Source: an uncultured Mycolicibacterium sp. (lineage in GTDB: Bacteria; Actinomycetota; Actinomycetes; Mycobacteriales; Mycobacteriaceae). From it: a DNA stretch of 41,681 nt. Made by a program: the position numbers and the translations under genes. The stretch is taken from positions 1-41,681 of the forward strand of contig NZ_CALDGS010000172.1 in NCBI RefSeq assembly GCF_937941905.1. The letters are read 5' to 3'. Positions 32,131 to 39,307 of the stretch are shown here, piece after piece (positions within the stretch are counted from its first letter, which is position 1; every line of letters begins with the position of its first letter). The notes beneath the pieces were generated by a model. The model was given only the letters and a program-made list of their open reading frames with translations, searched no databases and was not told the origin of the DNA.

Positions 32131-33543
32131 TCAGGGCCGAAGCTGCGGCTTGAGCGCGCCGAGGTGGCGCTCCCGTACCACGCCGGTCCACAACCCGGCG
32201 CCGTAGGCGAGGTCGTCGAGCCGTTTGAGCAGCAGGTAGGTCGGCAGCCCGGGCCGGCGCACGTCGTCGTCGACGTGGCCGCGCCGGGCCGCCCAGTCGG
32301 CCACCCCGTCGATCACCGCGGCCACCACGAGCGCGGTGCGCAGCCGGCGGGAGACGAGCGCGCCGGCCAGGGCCAGCGGCCAGTAGTGCCGGCACAGCGC
32401 GGCGGCGATCTGGCGCGCCGCGCCCCACAGTCCCTGGGCGGCCAGGGTGACCACCTGCATCGGATCGGTGCCGACGGCGCGCAGCGACCGGGCGATCCGC
32501 CCGCCGGTGACCACCGTGGCCACCAGCGAGGCCGCCCAGCCCACCCAGGAGCCCAGCAGCATCAGCAACCCCAGCCCCAGGGTCCAGCCGGACAGGATCA
32601 ACGGGGCGGTCTTGTCCGGGTGCCGGATGCTCAGCGGAGCGGCCGACTCACCGTAGAACGCCTTGCGGCGCAACCATTCCCGAAGTTGGGTGCGGTGCTC
32701 GTGGGACACCTGCGCGATCGGCTCGTAGCGCAGCCGGGCGCCGGCCTCCACCAGCCGCCAGCACAGGTCGACGTCCTCGCCGGAGGTCAGCGTCTCGTCG
32801 AAACCGCCGATGTCGACCAACGCGGAGCGCCGGCAGATGATCGCCGCGCTCGGCACGTAGGACACCGGGCCGTACGGCACCACCGGGGCCTCCCGCGACC
32901 CGAGGTCCAGTGAGGAGCGCACCGCCTCGTACCGGGCGATGAGGTTGCCGTCGTTGTGCAGGCCGACGATGCGCGGGGCGACCAGGGCCACCGCCGGATC
33001 GCAGAAATGCCCGAGCAGGGCCTCCAGCCAGCCGCGCCGGGGCACCACGTCGGAGTCGAGGAAGGCCACGTAGTCGGTGTCGGCGGCGGCCAGTCCGGTG
33101 TTGCGGGCCGCCGCCGGCCCCCGGCTGACCGGGTGCCGGATCACCCGCACCTCGCAGTCCGACCCGTCGAAGGAGGCCTGTTCGACCGGGCTCGCCGAGC
33201 CGTCGTCGACCACGATCACCTTCAGCCCACGCAGCGACCCGACCAGCCGGTGCAGTCCGAATGCGTTGTCGCGCACCGGGATCACCACGGTGACGTCGCG
33301 GTGCGAGGGCCCGCTGGCCGGCCGCGGGTGGGCGACGGTGGCGTCCAGCAGCGTGCGGGCCAGCTGGGCGCTGAGCGGGTCGCGCACCTCCAGCCGGCCG
33401 CCGTTGAGCATCGACCTGGCGGCCGGGGCGAGCCGCAGCAGCCGGGTGGGCGAGCCGCCCAGCAGCGCGGCCCCCTCGCCGAGCACCTTGACCCGGCGAT
33501 CCACCTGCACGGCAAACCCGTCGGGCAGTCGTGGTGTCGTCAC
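32131..33543 (-). CDS. mftF: Mycofactocin glycosyltransferase MftF
   Basis: This encodes 470 residues from a GTG at 33543 that overlaps the mftE stop as GTGA. MftF adds a chain of beta-1,4-linked glucose units to the mycofactocin precursor. After an N-terminal domain of about 80 residues peculiar to MftF (it looks like a PqqD-like or winged-helix part), a GT2 domain is seen: VTVVIPVRDN, VVDDGS (DDG at 113-115), FLDSDVVP (DxD at 163-165) and SGEDVDLCWRL. Hydrophobic segments at about 315-400 should attach it to the membrane. The frame is open further upstream, but that stretch is antisense to and within mftE. Confidence 0.94.
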   Translation of the reverse strand: MTTPRLPDGFAVQVDRRVKVLGEGAALLGGSPTRLLRLAPAARSMLNGGRLEVRDPLSAQLARTLLDATVAHPRPASGPSHRDVTVVIPVRDNAFGLHRLVGSLRGLKVIVVDDGSASPVEQASFDGSDCEVRVIRHPVSRGPAAARNTGLAAADTDYVAFLDSDVVPRRGWLEALLGHFCDPAVALVAPRIVGLHNDGNLIARYEAVRSSLDLGSREAPVVPYGPVSYVPSAAIICRRSALVDIGGFDETLTSGEDVDLCWRLVEAGARLRYEPIAQVSHEHRTQLREWLRRKAFYGESAAPLSIRHPDKTAPLILSGWTLGLGLLMLLGSWVGWAASLVATVVTGGRIARSLRAVGTDPMQVVTLAAQGLWGAARQIAAALCRHYWPLALAGALVSRRLRTALVVAAVIDGVADWAARRGHVDDDVRRPGLPTYLLLKRLDDLAYGAGLWTGVVRERHLGALKPQLRP

Positions 33544-34277
33544 GTCAGCATCCCGTCGCGGTTCGGGGTCCAGCGGGTGATCCGGTCCAGGCACCCGTCG
33601 ACCATGTCGGCAAAGATCCGTGCACCGTCGGCCGCGCCGGCCGTGGTCGGGTCGCCGAGCACGCCGACCGCGCTGACCGCGGCCACCCCGCCGGCGCGCA
33701 TCGGCCCGATCAGCTCCGCCAGCGGCGCGCGGTTGCCCGGCACGGCGTGTTCGACGGCCACGACATCCGGCGAAAGATGAAGCAGCAGCGAGGTTTCGGT
33801 GTGTCCGGCATGTGCGTCGCCACCCGGCGCGGTGCACGGACACCAGGCGGCGTCGCGCCCCTCCCGGCGCAGCAGCGCGACCGCGCCGGCCAGCGCCTCG
33901 ACGTTGCCGCCGTGACCGTTGACGAACACCAGCCGCGACGCCCAGCGGGCCGCGGAGCGGCCGTACTCGACGAGCAGCAGGCGCAGTGCCTCGGTGCCGA
34001 TCGACACCGTGCCGGGGAACCCCTCGTGCTCGCCGCTGGCGCCGTAGGCGACCGCCGGGGCGAGCAGCCACTCGCCGGTGGCGGCGAGGTGCCCCGTCAC
34101 CGCCCGGGCCACCGCCACGGCGATGCGGGTGTCGGTGTCCAGCGGGAGGTGCGGTCCGTGCTGCTCGGTGGAACCGATGGGAACGACCAGTGCCGGGGCG
34201 GTGCCGTCCAACTGTCTCGACGTCGAGTTCCCAAGCTCGCCGGGAAGGGTCACCCGCCGATGGTAGGCCGAATCCAC
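33540..34277 (-). CDS. mftE: Mycofactocin precursor peptidase MftE
   Basis: This encodes 245 residues from a GTG at 34277 giving VDSAYHRRVTLPGELG, the usual MftE start. The frame is open another 32 codons, but that piece has no homology. MftE is a creatininase-family metalloprotease that cuts the modified MftA to release the cyclised Val-Tyr product AHDP. Metal ligands are visible in GSTEQHGPHLPLDTDTR, FVNGHGGN and GDAHAGHTET. A 124-nt gap separates it from mftD; that gap contains a GGACGG/CCGTCC inverted repeat (34342-34363) but no gene. Its stop overlaps mftF. Confidence 0.94.
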   Translation of the reverse strand: MDSAYHRRVTLPGELGNSTSRQLDGTAPALVVPIGSTEQHGPHLPLDTDTRIAVAVARAVTGHLAATGEWLLAPAVAYGASGEHEGFPGTVSIGTEALRLLLVEYGRSAARWASRLVFVNGHGGNVEALAGAVALLRREGRDAAWCPCTAPGGDAHAGHTETSLLLHLSPDVVAVEHAVPGNRAPLAELIGPMRAGGVAAVSAVGVLGDPTTAGAADGARIFADMVDGCLDRITRWTPNRDGMLT

Positions 34278-34401
34278 CTGCCGTGCGCCGGGAGTTCGGG
34301 CATCCGGTGCCACCGATTCACCGATCGGCGGCCGACACGCCGGACGGCCGGCCACGTCCGTCCCTCCGGTCACATCCGCACCAGCGCGTGCGGGCGACCG
34401 G

Positions 34402-35586
34402 TCAGTCCTGCGGCACGCCGAGGGCGCGGGTGAAGCCCTCCGGCACCAGTACGTCGCTGCGCTGCAGGTCGTGGATCGAGGACCGACCCAGCCCCATCAG
34501 CGCCGAGTCGATGCCGCCGCGCATGATGTCGAGCACGTTCTCCACGCCGGCCTGCCCCTCGGCGGCCAGGCCCCACAGGTAGGCACGGCCGATCATCACC
34601 GCGCGCGCCCCCAACGCCAGGGCCTTGACCACGTCGGAACCGCGGCGCACGCCGCCGTCGAGCAGCACCTCGACCTGATCGCCGACGGCGTCGGCGATGG
34701 CCGGCAGCGCCCGGATCGACGCCGGGGTGCCGTCCAGGTTGTTACCGCCGTGGTTGGACACCGAGATCGCCGAAACACCGGCGTCCACAGCGCGTTTGGC
34801 GTCATCGACGCGCATGACGCCCTTGAGCATGAACGGCCCGCCCCACAGCTCGCGCAACCAGGCGATGTCCTCCCAGGTGGGCGGGGTGGTGTTCATCCAC
34901 TCGCCGTAGGCGTGGAAGAACGGCGGACCGGCCTCGCCGCGGCGGGCCTGGTTGGGCACCCGCAGGTTCGGCGGCCGCAGCGTCTTGGCCCAGGTGAACA
35001 GCCAGCGCGGCTTGGTCACCGCCTGCGGCGACATCGTCACGATGGTCTTCAGGCTCATCTGCTCGGGGATCTTGGGGCTGCCCCAGTCCCGGCCGTAGGA
35101 GAAGCTCCAGTCGGTGGTGACGATCAGCCCGGCCGCCCCGGCCTCGCGGGCCCGTTCCACCCGGGCGGCGATGGCGTCCCGGTCGCCGAGCCAGTAGATC
35201 TGGAAGAAGGTCTTCGGGTTGGCCGCGACCACCTCCTCGATTGGCTTGCTCGCGAACGAGCTCAGCCCCATCGCGGTGCCGCGGTTGGCCGCCGCCCGGG
35301 CCACCGCCACCTCGCCGTCCGGGTGGACCGCCTGCACGCCGGTCGGCGAGATGATGACCGGCAGCGAGATCTCCTGGCCCATCACGGTTGTGGCCATGTT
35401 CCGCTCGGCCGGCGCGCCGATGACGTGCGGGGCGAAGCCGAGCTCGGCGAAGGCCTCGACGTTGTCGCTGAGCGTGACGCCCTTCTCGCTACCGGCGAGC
35501 AGCGCGCTGTAGACCGACTTGGGCAGCCGCTTGCGCGCCCGCTGCTGGGCGATGACGACCGTCTCGAACCACTTGTCTCTTGCCAT
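34402..35586 (-). CDS. mftD: Mycofactocin system FMN oxidoreductase MftD
   Basis: This encodes 394 residues from an ATG at 35586, 7 nt after mftC. MftD is an FMN-dependent member of the alpha-hydroxy-acid dehydrogenase family that deaminates AHDP to give premycofactocin, the redox-active dicarbonyl. FMN-binding and catalytic regions are visible: ISPTGVQAVHPDGE, SVSNHGGNNLDG with the catalytic His, and LDGGVRRGSDVVKALALGA. No strong Shine-Dalgarno stands before the start, consistent with translational coupling to mftC. Order and length match other mycobacteria. Confidence 0.95.
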   Translation of the reverse strand: MARDKWFETVVIAQQRARKRLPKSVYSALLAGSEKGVTLSDNVEAFAELGFAPHVIGAPAERNMATTVMGQEISLPVIISPTGVQAVHPDGEVAVARAAANRGTAMGLSSFASKPIEEVVAANPKTFFQIYWLGDRDAIAARVERAREAGAAGLIVTTDWSFSYGRDWGSPKIPEQMSLKTIVTMSPQAVTKPRWLFTWAKTLRPPNLRVPNQARRGEAGPPFFHAYGEWMNTTPPTWEDIAWLRELWGGPFMLKGVMRVDDAKRAVDAGVSAISVSNHGGNNLDGTPASIRALPAIADAVGDQVEVLLDGGVRRGSDVVKALALGARAVMIGRAYLWGLAAEGQAGVENVLDIMRGGIDSALMGLGRSSIHDLQRSDVLVPEGFTRALGVPQD

Positions 35587-35593
35587 GATCAGA

Positions 35594-36769
35594 TCACACC
35601 GGGCTTTCGTTGCAGAGTCGGGCGGGAGGCTTGGTGAGCAGCTTCAGCGCGACCGGGCCGCTGCGGGAGTGGTCCACGCTCGGCTTGGGCTTGACGCGGT
35701 CGCGCGCCAGCGCCGGTTCACCGTATCCCTCGATGCATTCCGGGTCCGGCCCGTCCAGGGGCAGGCCGGTGAAGAACTTGGCCGCCATGCAGCCGCCGCG
35801 GCAGGCGTCGAAGTGCCCGCAGCTCGCGCAGGCACCGGCCGACTGCGGCTCGCGCAGCTGGCGGAACAGCTCGGAGTTCTTCCACACGTTGTCGAACCCG
35901 CCGTCGCGCAGCACATTTCCGGCGAAGAACCGGTCGTGGATGGCGAACGGGCAGGCGTAGACGTCGCCGACGGGGTCGATCAGGCAGACCACCCGGCCGG
36001 CGCCGCACAGGTTCAGCCCGGCCAGCGCGCCGGGTTCGCCGAGCCCGGACAGGTGGAAGAACGAGTCGCCGGTGAGTACCCGCTCACCGTGGGCGACCAG
36101 CCAGTTGTACAGCTGCCGTTGCTGTTCGGCGGTGGGGTGCAGCTCGTCCCAGACGTCGGCGCCGCGGCCGGACGGGCGCAGCCGGGTGATCCGCAGGGTG
36201 GCCCCGTACCGGTCGGCCAGCGCCTTGAAGTCGTCGAGCTGGTCGACGTTGTGGCGGGTGACCACCACCGAGATCTTGGCGTCGGCGAACCCGGCGTCGG
36301 CGAGGTTGCGCAACGCGCGCACCGCCATGTCGAACGAGCCGGCGCCGCGCACCGCGTCGTTGACCTCGGCGGTGGCGCCGTCCAGCGAGATCTGCACGTC
36401 GACGTAGTCGCTGGCGGCCAGCCGGCGGGCGATCTCCGGGGTGATGCGCACGCCGTTGGTGGAGAACTTCACCCCGACGTGGTGGGCGGTGGCGTAGTCG
36501 ACGAGCTCCCAGAAGTCCGACCGCACGGTCGGTTCGCCGCCGCCGATGTTCACGTAGAACACCTGCATGCGTTCCAGCTCGTCGATGATGTCCTTGCACT
36601 GCCGGGTGGTCAGCTCGCGCGGGTCGCGCTTGCCCGACGAGGACAGGCAGTGCACGCAGGCCAGGTTGCAGGCGTAGGTGAGCTCCCAGGTCAGGCAGAT
36701 CGGCGCGTCCAGACCGCGCTCGAACTGCTCGACGAGCCGGGGCACCGGCGCGGTGGTCGGTGTGGTCAT
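35594..36769 (-). CDS. mftC: Mycofactocin radical SAM maturase MftC
   Basis: This encodes 391 residues whose ATG overlaps the mftB stop (ATGA). MftC decarboxylates the C-terminal Tyr of MftA and then cross-links it to the preceding Val. The radical SAM cluster motif CNLACVHC holds C34, C38 and C41; GGGEPT follows as the SAM-binding element. The SPASM domain has its auxiliary-cluster cysteines in LCGAGRVVCLIDPVGDVYAC split across the strand, GACASCGHFDACRGGC and the final PDPEC. All expected cysteines are present. It works with the chaperone MftB, which presents MftA. Confidence 0.97.
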   Translation of the reverse strand: MTTPTTAPVPRLVEQFERGLDAPICLTWELTYACNLACVHCLSSSGKRDPRELTTRQCKDIIDELERMQVFYVNIGGGEPTVRSDFWELVDYATAHHVGVKFSTNGVRITPEIARRLAASDYVDVQISLDGATAEVNDAVRGAGSFDMAVRALRNLADAGFADAKISVVVTRHNVDQLDDFKALADRYGATLRITRLRPSGRGADVWDELHPTAEQQRQLYNWLVAHGERVLTGDSFFHLSGLGEPGALAGLNLCGAGRVVCLIDPVGDVYACPFAIHDRFFAGNVLRDGGFDNVWKNSELFRQLREPQSAGACASCGHFDACRGGCMAAKFFTGLPLDGPDPECIEGYGEPALARDRVKPKPSVDHSRSGPVALKLLTKPPARLCNESPV

Positions 36770-37092
36770 CGGTGGTCCTCCCCCGGCACCAGCATGTCGG
36801 ACTTGGCGAGCACGCTCAGCGCGTGCAGGTACGGCCGCTGCTGCTCGTCGGCGATCCCGGCCGCCCGGCAGGCCGAGCGGGCGTCGGGGTGGGCGTCGAG
36901 CGAGCGGACGATGTCGACGATGGTGCGGTTCTTCAGGAACGAGAGCTTGCGGTTGCCGAAGTGGTAGAGCAGGGCCCCGAACGGCTCCGGCCGGACGGCC
37001 ACCTGGTGGTGCAACCGCCAGCGGCGGTCCGGGTCGAACCCGGCCGGGTCGGCCGGCGCCGTGTCCGGGGCGCCGTTCGGGGCCGCGGCCAT
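36766..37092 (-). CDS. mftB: Mycofactocin RiPP chaperone MftB (PqqD-like recognition element)
   Basis: This encodes 108 residues from an ATG at 37092, one base after the mftA stop. MftB is a PqqD-type RiPP recognition element that binds the MftA leader and delivers it to MftC. The fold region RWRLHHQVAVRPEPFGALLYHFGNRK split by its loop, then KNRTIVDIVRSLDAHPDA, is typical of MftB. An N-terminal tail of about 20 Ala/Pro-rich residues precedes it. Its stop overlaps the mftC start. Confidence 0.94.
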   Translation of the reverse strand: MAAAPNGAPDTAPADPAGFDPDRRWRLHHQVAVRPEPFGALLYHFGNRKLSFLKNRTIVDIVRSLDAHPDARSACRAAGIADEQQRPYLHALSVLAKSDMLVPGEDHR

Positions 37093-37093
37093 G

Positions 37094-37186
37094 TCAGTAG
37101 ACCCCGCACATCCCGTCGATCGAGACCTCTTCGACCAGGGTCTCGGTGACGAGCTCGGTGTCGTTGTCGATGCGGTTCTGCTCCAT
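37094..37186 (-). CDS. mftA: Mycofactocin precursor peptide MftA
   Basis: This encodes 30 residues, MEQNRIDNDTELV followed by a leader rich in Glu/Val/Thr and ending in IDGMCGVY. The last two residues, Val-Tyr, are the part turned into mycofactocin; the IDGMCGVY tail is the conserved core. AGGCAGG lies just before the ATG. The longer open frame upstream is not part of the gene. It is the first gene of the operon, divergent from mftR, and the 94-nt space between them must hold both promoters. Confidence 0.96.
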   Translation of the reverse strand: MEQNRIDNDTELVTETLVEEVSIDGMCGVY

Positions 37187-37209
37187 GATCCTGCCTTCCG
37201 GTAACGGTT

Positions 37210-37255
37210 CACTCGATAGTGTGGTCGAGGTCGCAACAGAATATGGCATCGAGTG
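37210..37255. promoter_or_regulatory. Candidate MftR operator between mftA and mftR
   Basis: CACTCGAT (37210-37217) and ATCGAGTG (37248-37255) form a perfect 8-bp inverted repeat around 30 nt of spacer, inside the divergent mftA/mftR promoter space. The spacing is long for a single TetR dimer, so it may be two half-sites or overlapping sites. On the minus strand TATTCT lies between the arms as a possible -10 for mftA. Confidence 0.45.
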
Positions 37256-37280
37256 CCGAAAAGGAAGGGCGGGGTTGCTG

Positions 37281-37901
37281 ATGGGCCAGGAGTCCGTGCC
37301 GCGGGTCGGCCGACGGCGCTCCACCACGGGTGACCACATCACCGACGTGGCCCTGGAACTGTTCGACGCGCGCGGCTTCGACGAGGTCAGTGTCGACGAC
37401 GTCGCGGCGGCCGCCGGCATCGCCCGGCGCACCCTGTTCCGCTACTACCCGTCGAAGAACGCCATCCCCTGGGGTGACTTCGACGCCCACCTCGAGCACA
37501 TGCGCCGGTTGCTCGACTCGGTGCCCCCGGACGTGCCGATCGGCGACGCGCTGCGGTCGATGTTGTTGGCGTTCAACGCCTTCGATCCCGCGGAGACCGA
37601 GCGGCACCGGCGCCGGATGCGGGTGATCCTGACCTCGCCGGCGCTGCAGGCGCACTCGATGACGATGTACGCCGGATGGCGGACGGTGGTCGCCGAGTTC
37701 GTCGCCCGCCGGCTCGGGCGCCACCCCGACGACCTGGTGCCCCAGACCGTGGCCTGGACGATGCTCGGGGTGGCGCTGTCGGCCTACCAGCACTGGCTGG
37801 CCGACGAGGCCGGGGCCGAGTCGGGCCCGGAGGCACTGGCCCGGGCCCTGGCGGCCGGCTTCGACGCCATCCGCTCCGGCCTCGACGCGCTGGACCGCTA
37901 G
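37281..37901 (+). CDS. mftR: Mycofactocin system TetR regulator MftR
   Basis: This encodes 206 residues from the ATG at 37281 (MGQESVPRVGRRRSTTGD). A TTG two codons earlier is better placed for the GGAAGG at about 37263, so the true start could be 37275. The TetR DNA-binding part is clear (HITDVALELFDARGF, then VAAAAGIARRTLFRYY). MftR is reported to repress the mft operon and to release it on binding long-chain acyl-CoA; its divergent position from mftA fits. It converges with the flavoprotein gene, only 6 nt between stops, with a palindrome spanning both stop codons. Confidence 0.93.
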   Translation: MGQESVPRVGRRRSTTGDHITDVALELFDARGFDEVSVDDVAAAAGIARRTLFRYYPSKNAIPWGDFDAHLEHMRRLLDSVPPDVPIGDALRSMLLAFNAFDPAETERHRRRMRVILTSPALQAHSMTMYAGWRTVVAEFVARRLGRHPDDLVPQTVAWTMLGVALSAYQHWLADEAGAESGPEALARALAAGFDAIRSGLDALDR

Positions 37902-37912
37902 GGTCCCCTAGC
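37897..37912. terminator. Palindrome spanning two convergent stop codons
   Basis: GCTAGGG-TC-CCCTAGC is a perfect 7-bp inverted repeat with a 2-nt centre. The TAG stops of mftR (plus) and the flavoprotein (minus) both lie in its arms. It may act as a short bidirectional terminator, though no U-tract follows on either strand and a 2-nt loop must open further. Confidence 0.4.
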
Positions 37913-39086
37913 CCTCGAGGACCTCGGCGATGGGCGCGGCGGCGGCGATCTTGGCCCGGACCTTCATCACCTTGCCCGGCAGCCCGCCGCCGACCACCCC
38001 GCTGACCTTGCCGTCGCGCTCGTAGAACGCCAGGAACTTGCGCCCGTCGTCGTGCACGAGGTGCACCGTGTCGTCGGCGCGCGGCTCGCCGAGCGCCTGG
38101 ATCTTGACGTCGTACTGGTCGCTCCAGAAGTACGGCACCACCGTCACCTCGGGCACCTCCTGGCCCAGCAGCGCCGGCACCAGCACCCGGACCTGGTCGG
38201 CGACGTTGCTCCAGTGCTCGACCCGCACCTGCGCCCCGTCGGCGGTGCGCCAGGACGCCACGTCACCGAGCGCCCACACGTGCGGCGCGCTGGTGCGGCC
38301 CACCTCGTCGCAGACCACGCCGTTGTCGACCTGCACGCCGCTGCCCTCGAGCCAGTCCACCGAGGGCCGCGAGCCGATGCCGACCACGACGAGGTCGGCG
38401 GGCAGCTCGGTACCGTCGCCGAGCACCACCTGCTGCACCGAGCCGGCGCCGCGCACCTCGGCCACGCCGACGCCGCAGCGCAGATCCACGCCCTCGGCGC
38501 GGTGCAACCTGGCCACCAGCTCGCCGATCCGCTCGCCGAGCACCGAGGCCAGCGGGGTCGGCTGCGGCTCGACGAGCACCACGTTGAGCCCCATGCCGCG
38601 CAGACTGGCCGCCACCTCGCAGCCGATGAACCCGGCGCCGACCACCACCGCGTTGCGCGCGTTGGCGGCCCACTTGCGCAGCGCCTGGCTCTCGTCCCAG
38701 GTGCGCAGCACGAAGATCCCGTCCACGTCGGGGAACGACGGGATCCGCTTGGGCACCAGGCCGGTCGCGATCACCAGCTCGTCGTAGCCCAGGGTGCGGC
38801 CGTCGGCCAGCGTGACGGTCCGCGCCTGCGGGTCGAGCCCGGTCGCGGCGTTGCCCAGCTCGACGGTGATGTTGTGCTCGGCGTAGAAGTCGGCCGGCTT
38901 GAGCGTGACGTCCTCGGTCTTGCCGGCCAGCACGTCCTTCGACAGCGGGGGGCGGTCGTACGGCAACCGGTCCTCATCGCTGACGATCGCGACCGGGCCC
39001 TCGTAGCCGGCCCGGCGCAGCTGTTCGGCGGTACGGACGGCCGCCAGGCCGCCACCCACAATGATGATCCCCGCGTCGTTTCCCAC
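37908..39086 (-). CDS. FAD/NAD(P)-dependent oxidoreductase, ferredoxin-reductase-like
   Basis: This encodes 392 residues from a GTG at 39086. It has the layout of class of ferredoxin/putidaredoxin reductases that feed P450s and dioxygenases: FAD-binding IIIVGGGLAAVRTAEQL at the N-terminus, LPYDRPPLSKDVL, the NAD(P) Rossmann motif VVVGAGFIGCEVA (about 147-159), and VWALGDVA near 280 closing the FAD site. In M. tuberculosis a similar gene (Rv0688) also lies beside the mft cluster. No ferredoxin is encoded next to it. It could supply electrons to the two P450s 9 kb away, but that is only a guess from the neighbourhood. The start lies 8 nt after a TAGAAC box, possibly leaderless. Confidence 0.9.
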   Translation of the reverse strand: MGNDAGIIIVGGGLAAVRTAEQLRRAGYEGPVAIVSDEDRLPYDRPPLSKDVLAGKTEDVTLKPADFYAEHNITVELGNAATGLDPQARTVTLADGRTLGYDELVIATGLVPKRIPSFPDVDGIFVLRTWDESQALRKWAANARNAVVVGAGFIGCEVAASLRGMGLNVVLVEPQPTPLASVLGERIGELVARLHRAEGVDLRCGVGVAEVRGAGSVQQVVLGDGTELPADLVVVGIGSRPSVDWLEGSGVQVDNGVVCDEVGRTSAPHVWALGDVASWRTADGAQVRVEHWSNVADQVRVLVPALLGQEVPEVTVVPYFWSDQYDVKIQALGEPRADDTVHLVHDDGRKFLAFYERDGKVSGVVGGGLPGKVMKVRAKIAAAAPIAEVLEG

Positions 39087-39257
39087 GGGGCTGTGTTCTA
39101 CACGATGCCGGGCGACCGTGGTAGTGCCATCCGGTCCTTGCGCGGGTCACCGGATCACCCTCAGGGCGATTGATCCACCCGGACCGCACCGCCCCGCACC
39201 CGCTGCGCCGCAGGTCGGACCGGGCGGCCGGGCGGTTTGCCGACGCGCCGGGCCGCC

Positions 39258-39284
39258 GCCGGTACACACTTGAGCGGTACCGGC
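39258..39284 (+). promoter_or_regulatory. Inverted repeat in the leader of the permease gene
   Basis: GCCGGTAC (39258-39265) and GTACCGGC (39277-39284) form a perfect 8-bp inverted repeat with 11 nt between. It lies 23 nt before the permease start and could be an operator or an mRNA hairpin near the ribosome-binding site. A second, weaker pair (ATCCGGT/ACCGGAT, 39129-39155) lies further upstream in the same gap. Confidence 0.4.
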
Positions 39285-39307
39285 ACGCAACCCGCACTGG
39301 AGGTGCC

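Noticed and set aside
33544..34071. An N-terminal extension of MftF into mftE
   Set aside because: The extension is an off-frame translation of mftE; the GTG at 33543 gives the usual MftF start and a GTGA overlap.
39087..39120. A KstR-like site before the flavoprotein gene (TAGAACAC on the minus strand)
   Set aside because: Only one half of the known TAGAACACGTTCTA-type palindrome is present; the other half does not match.
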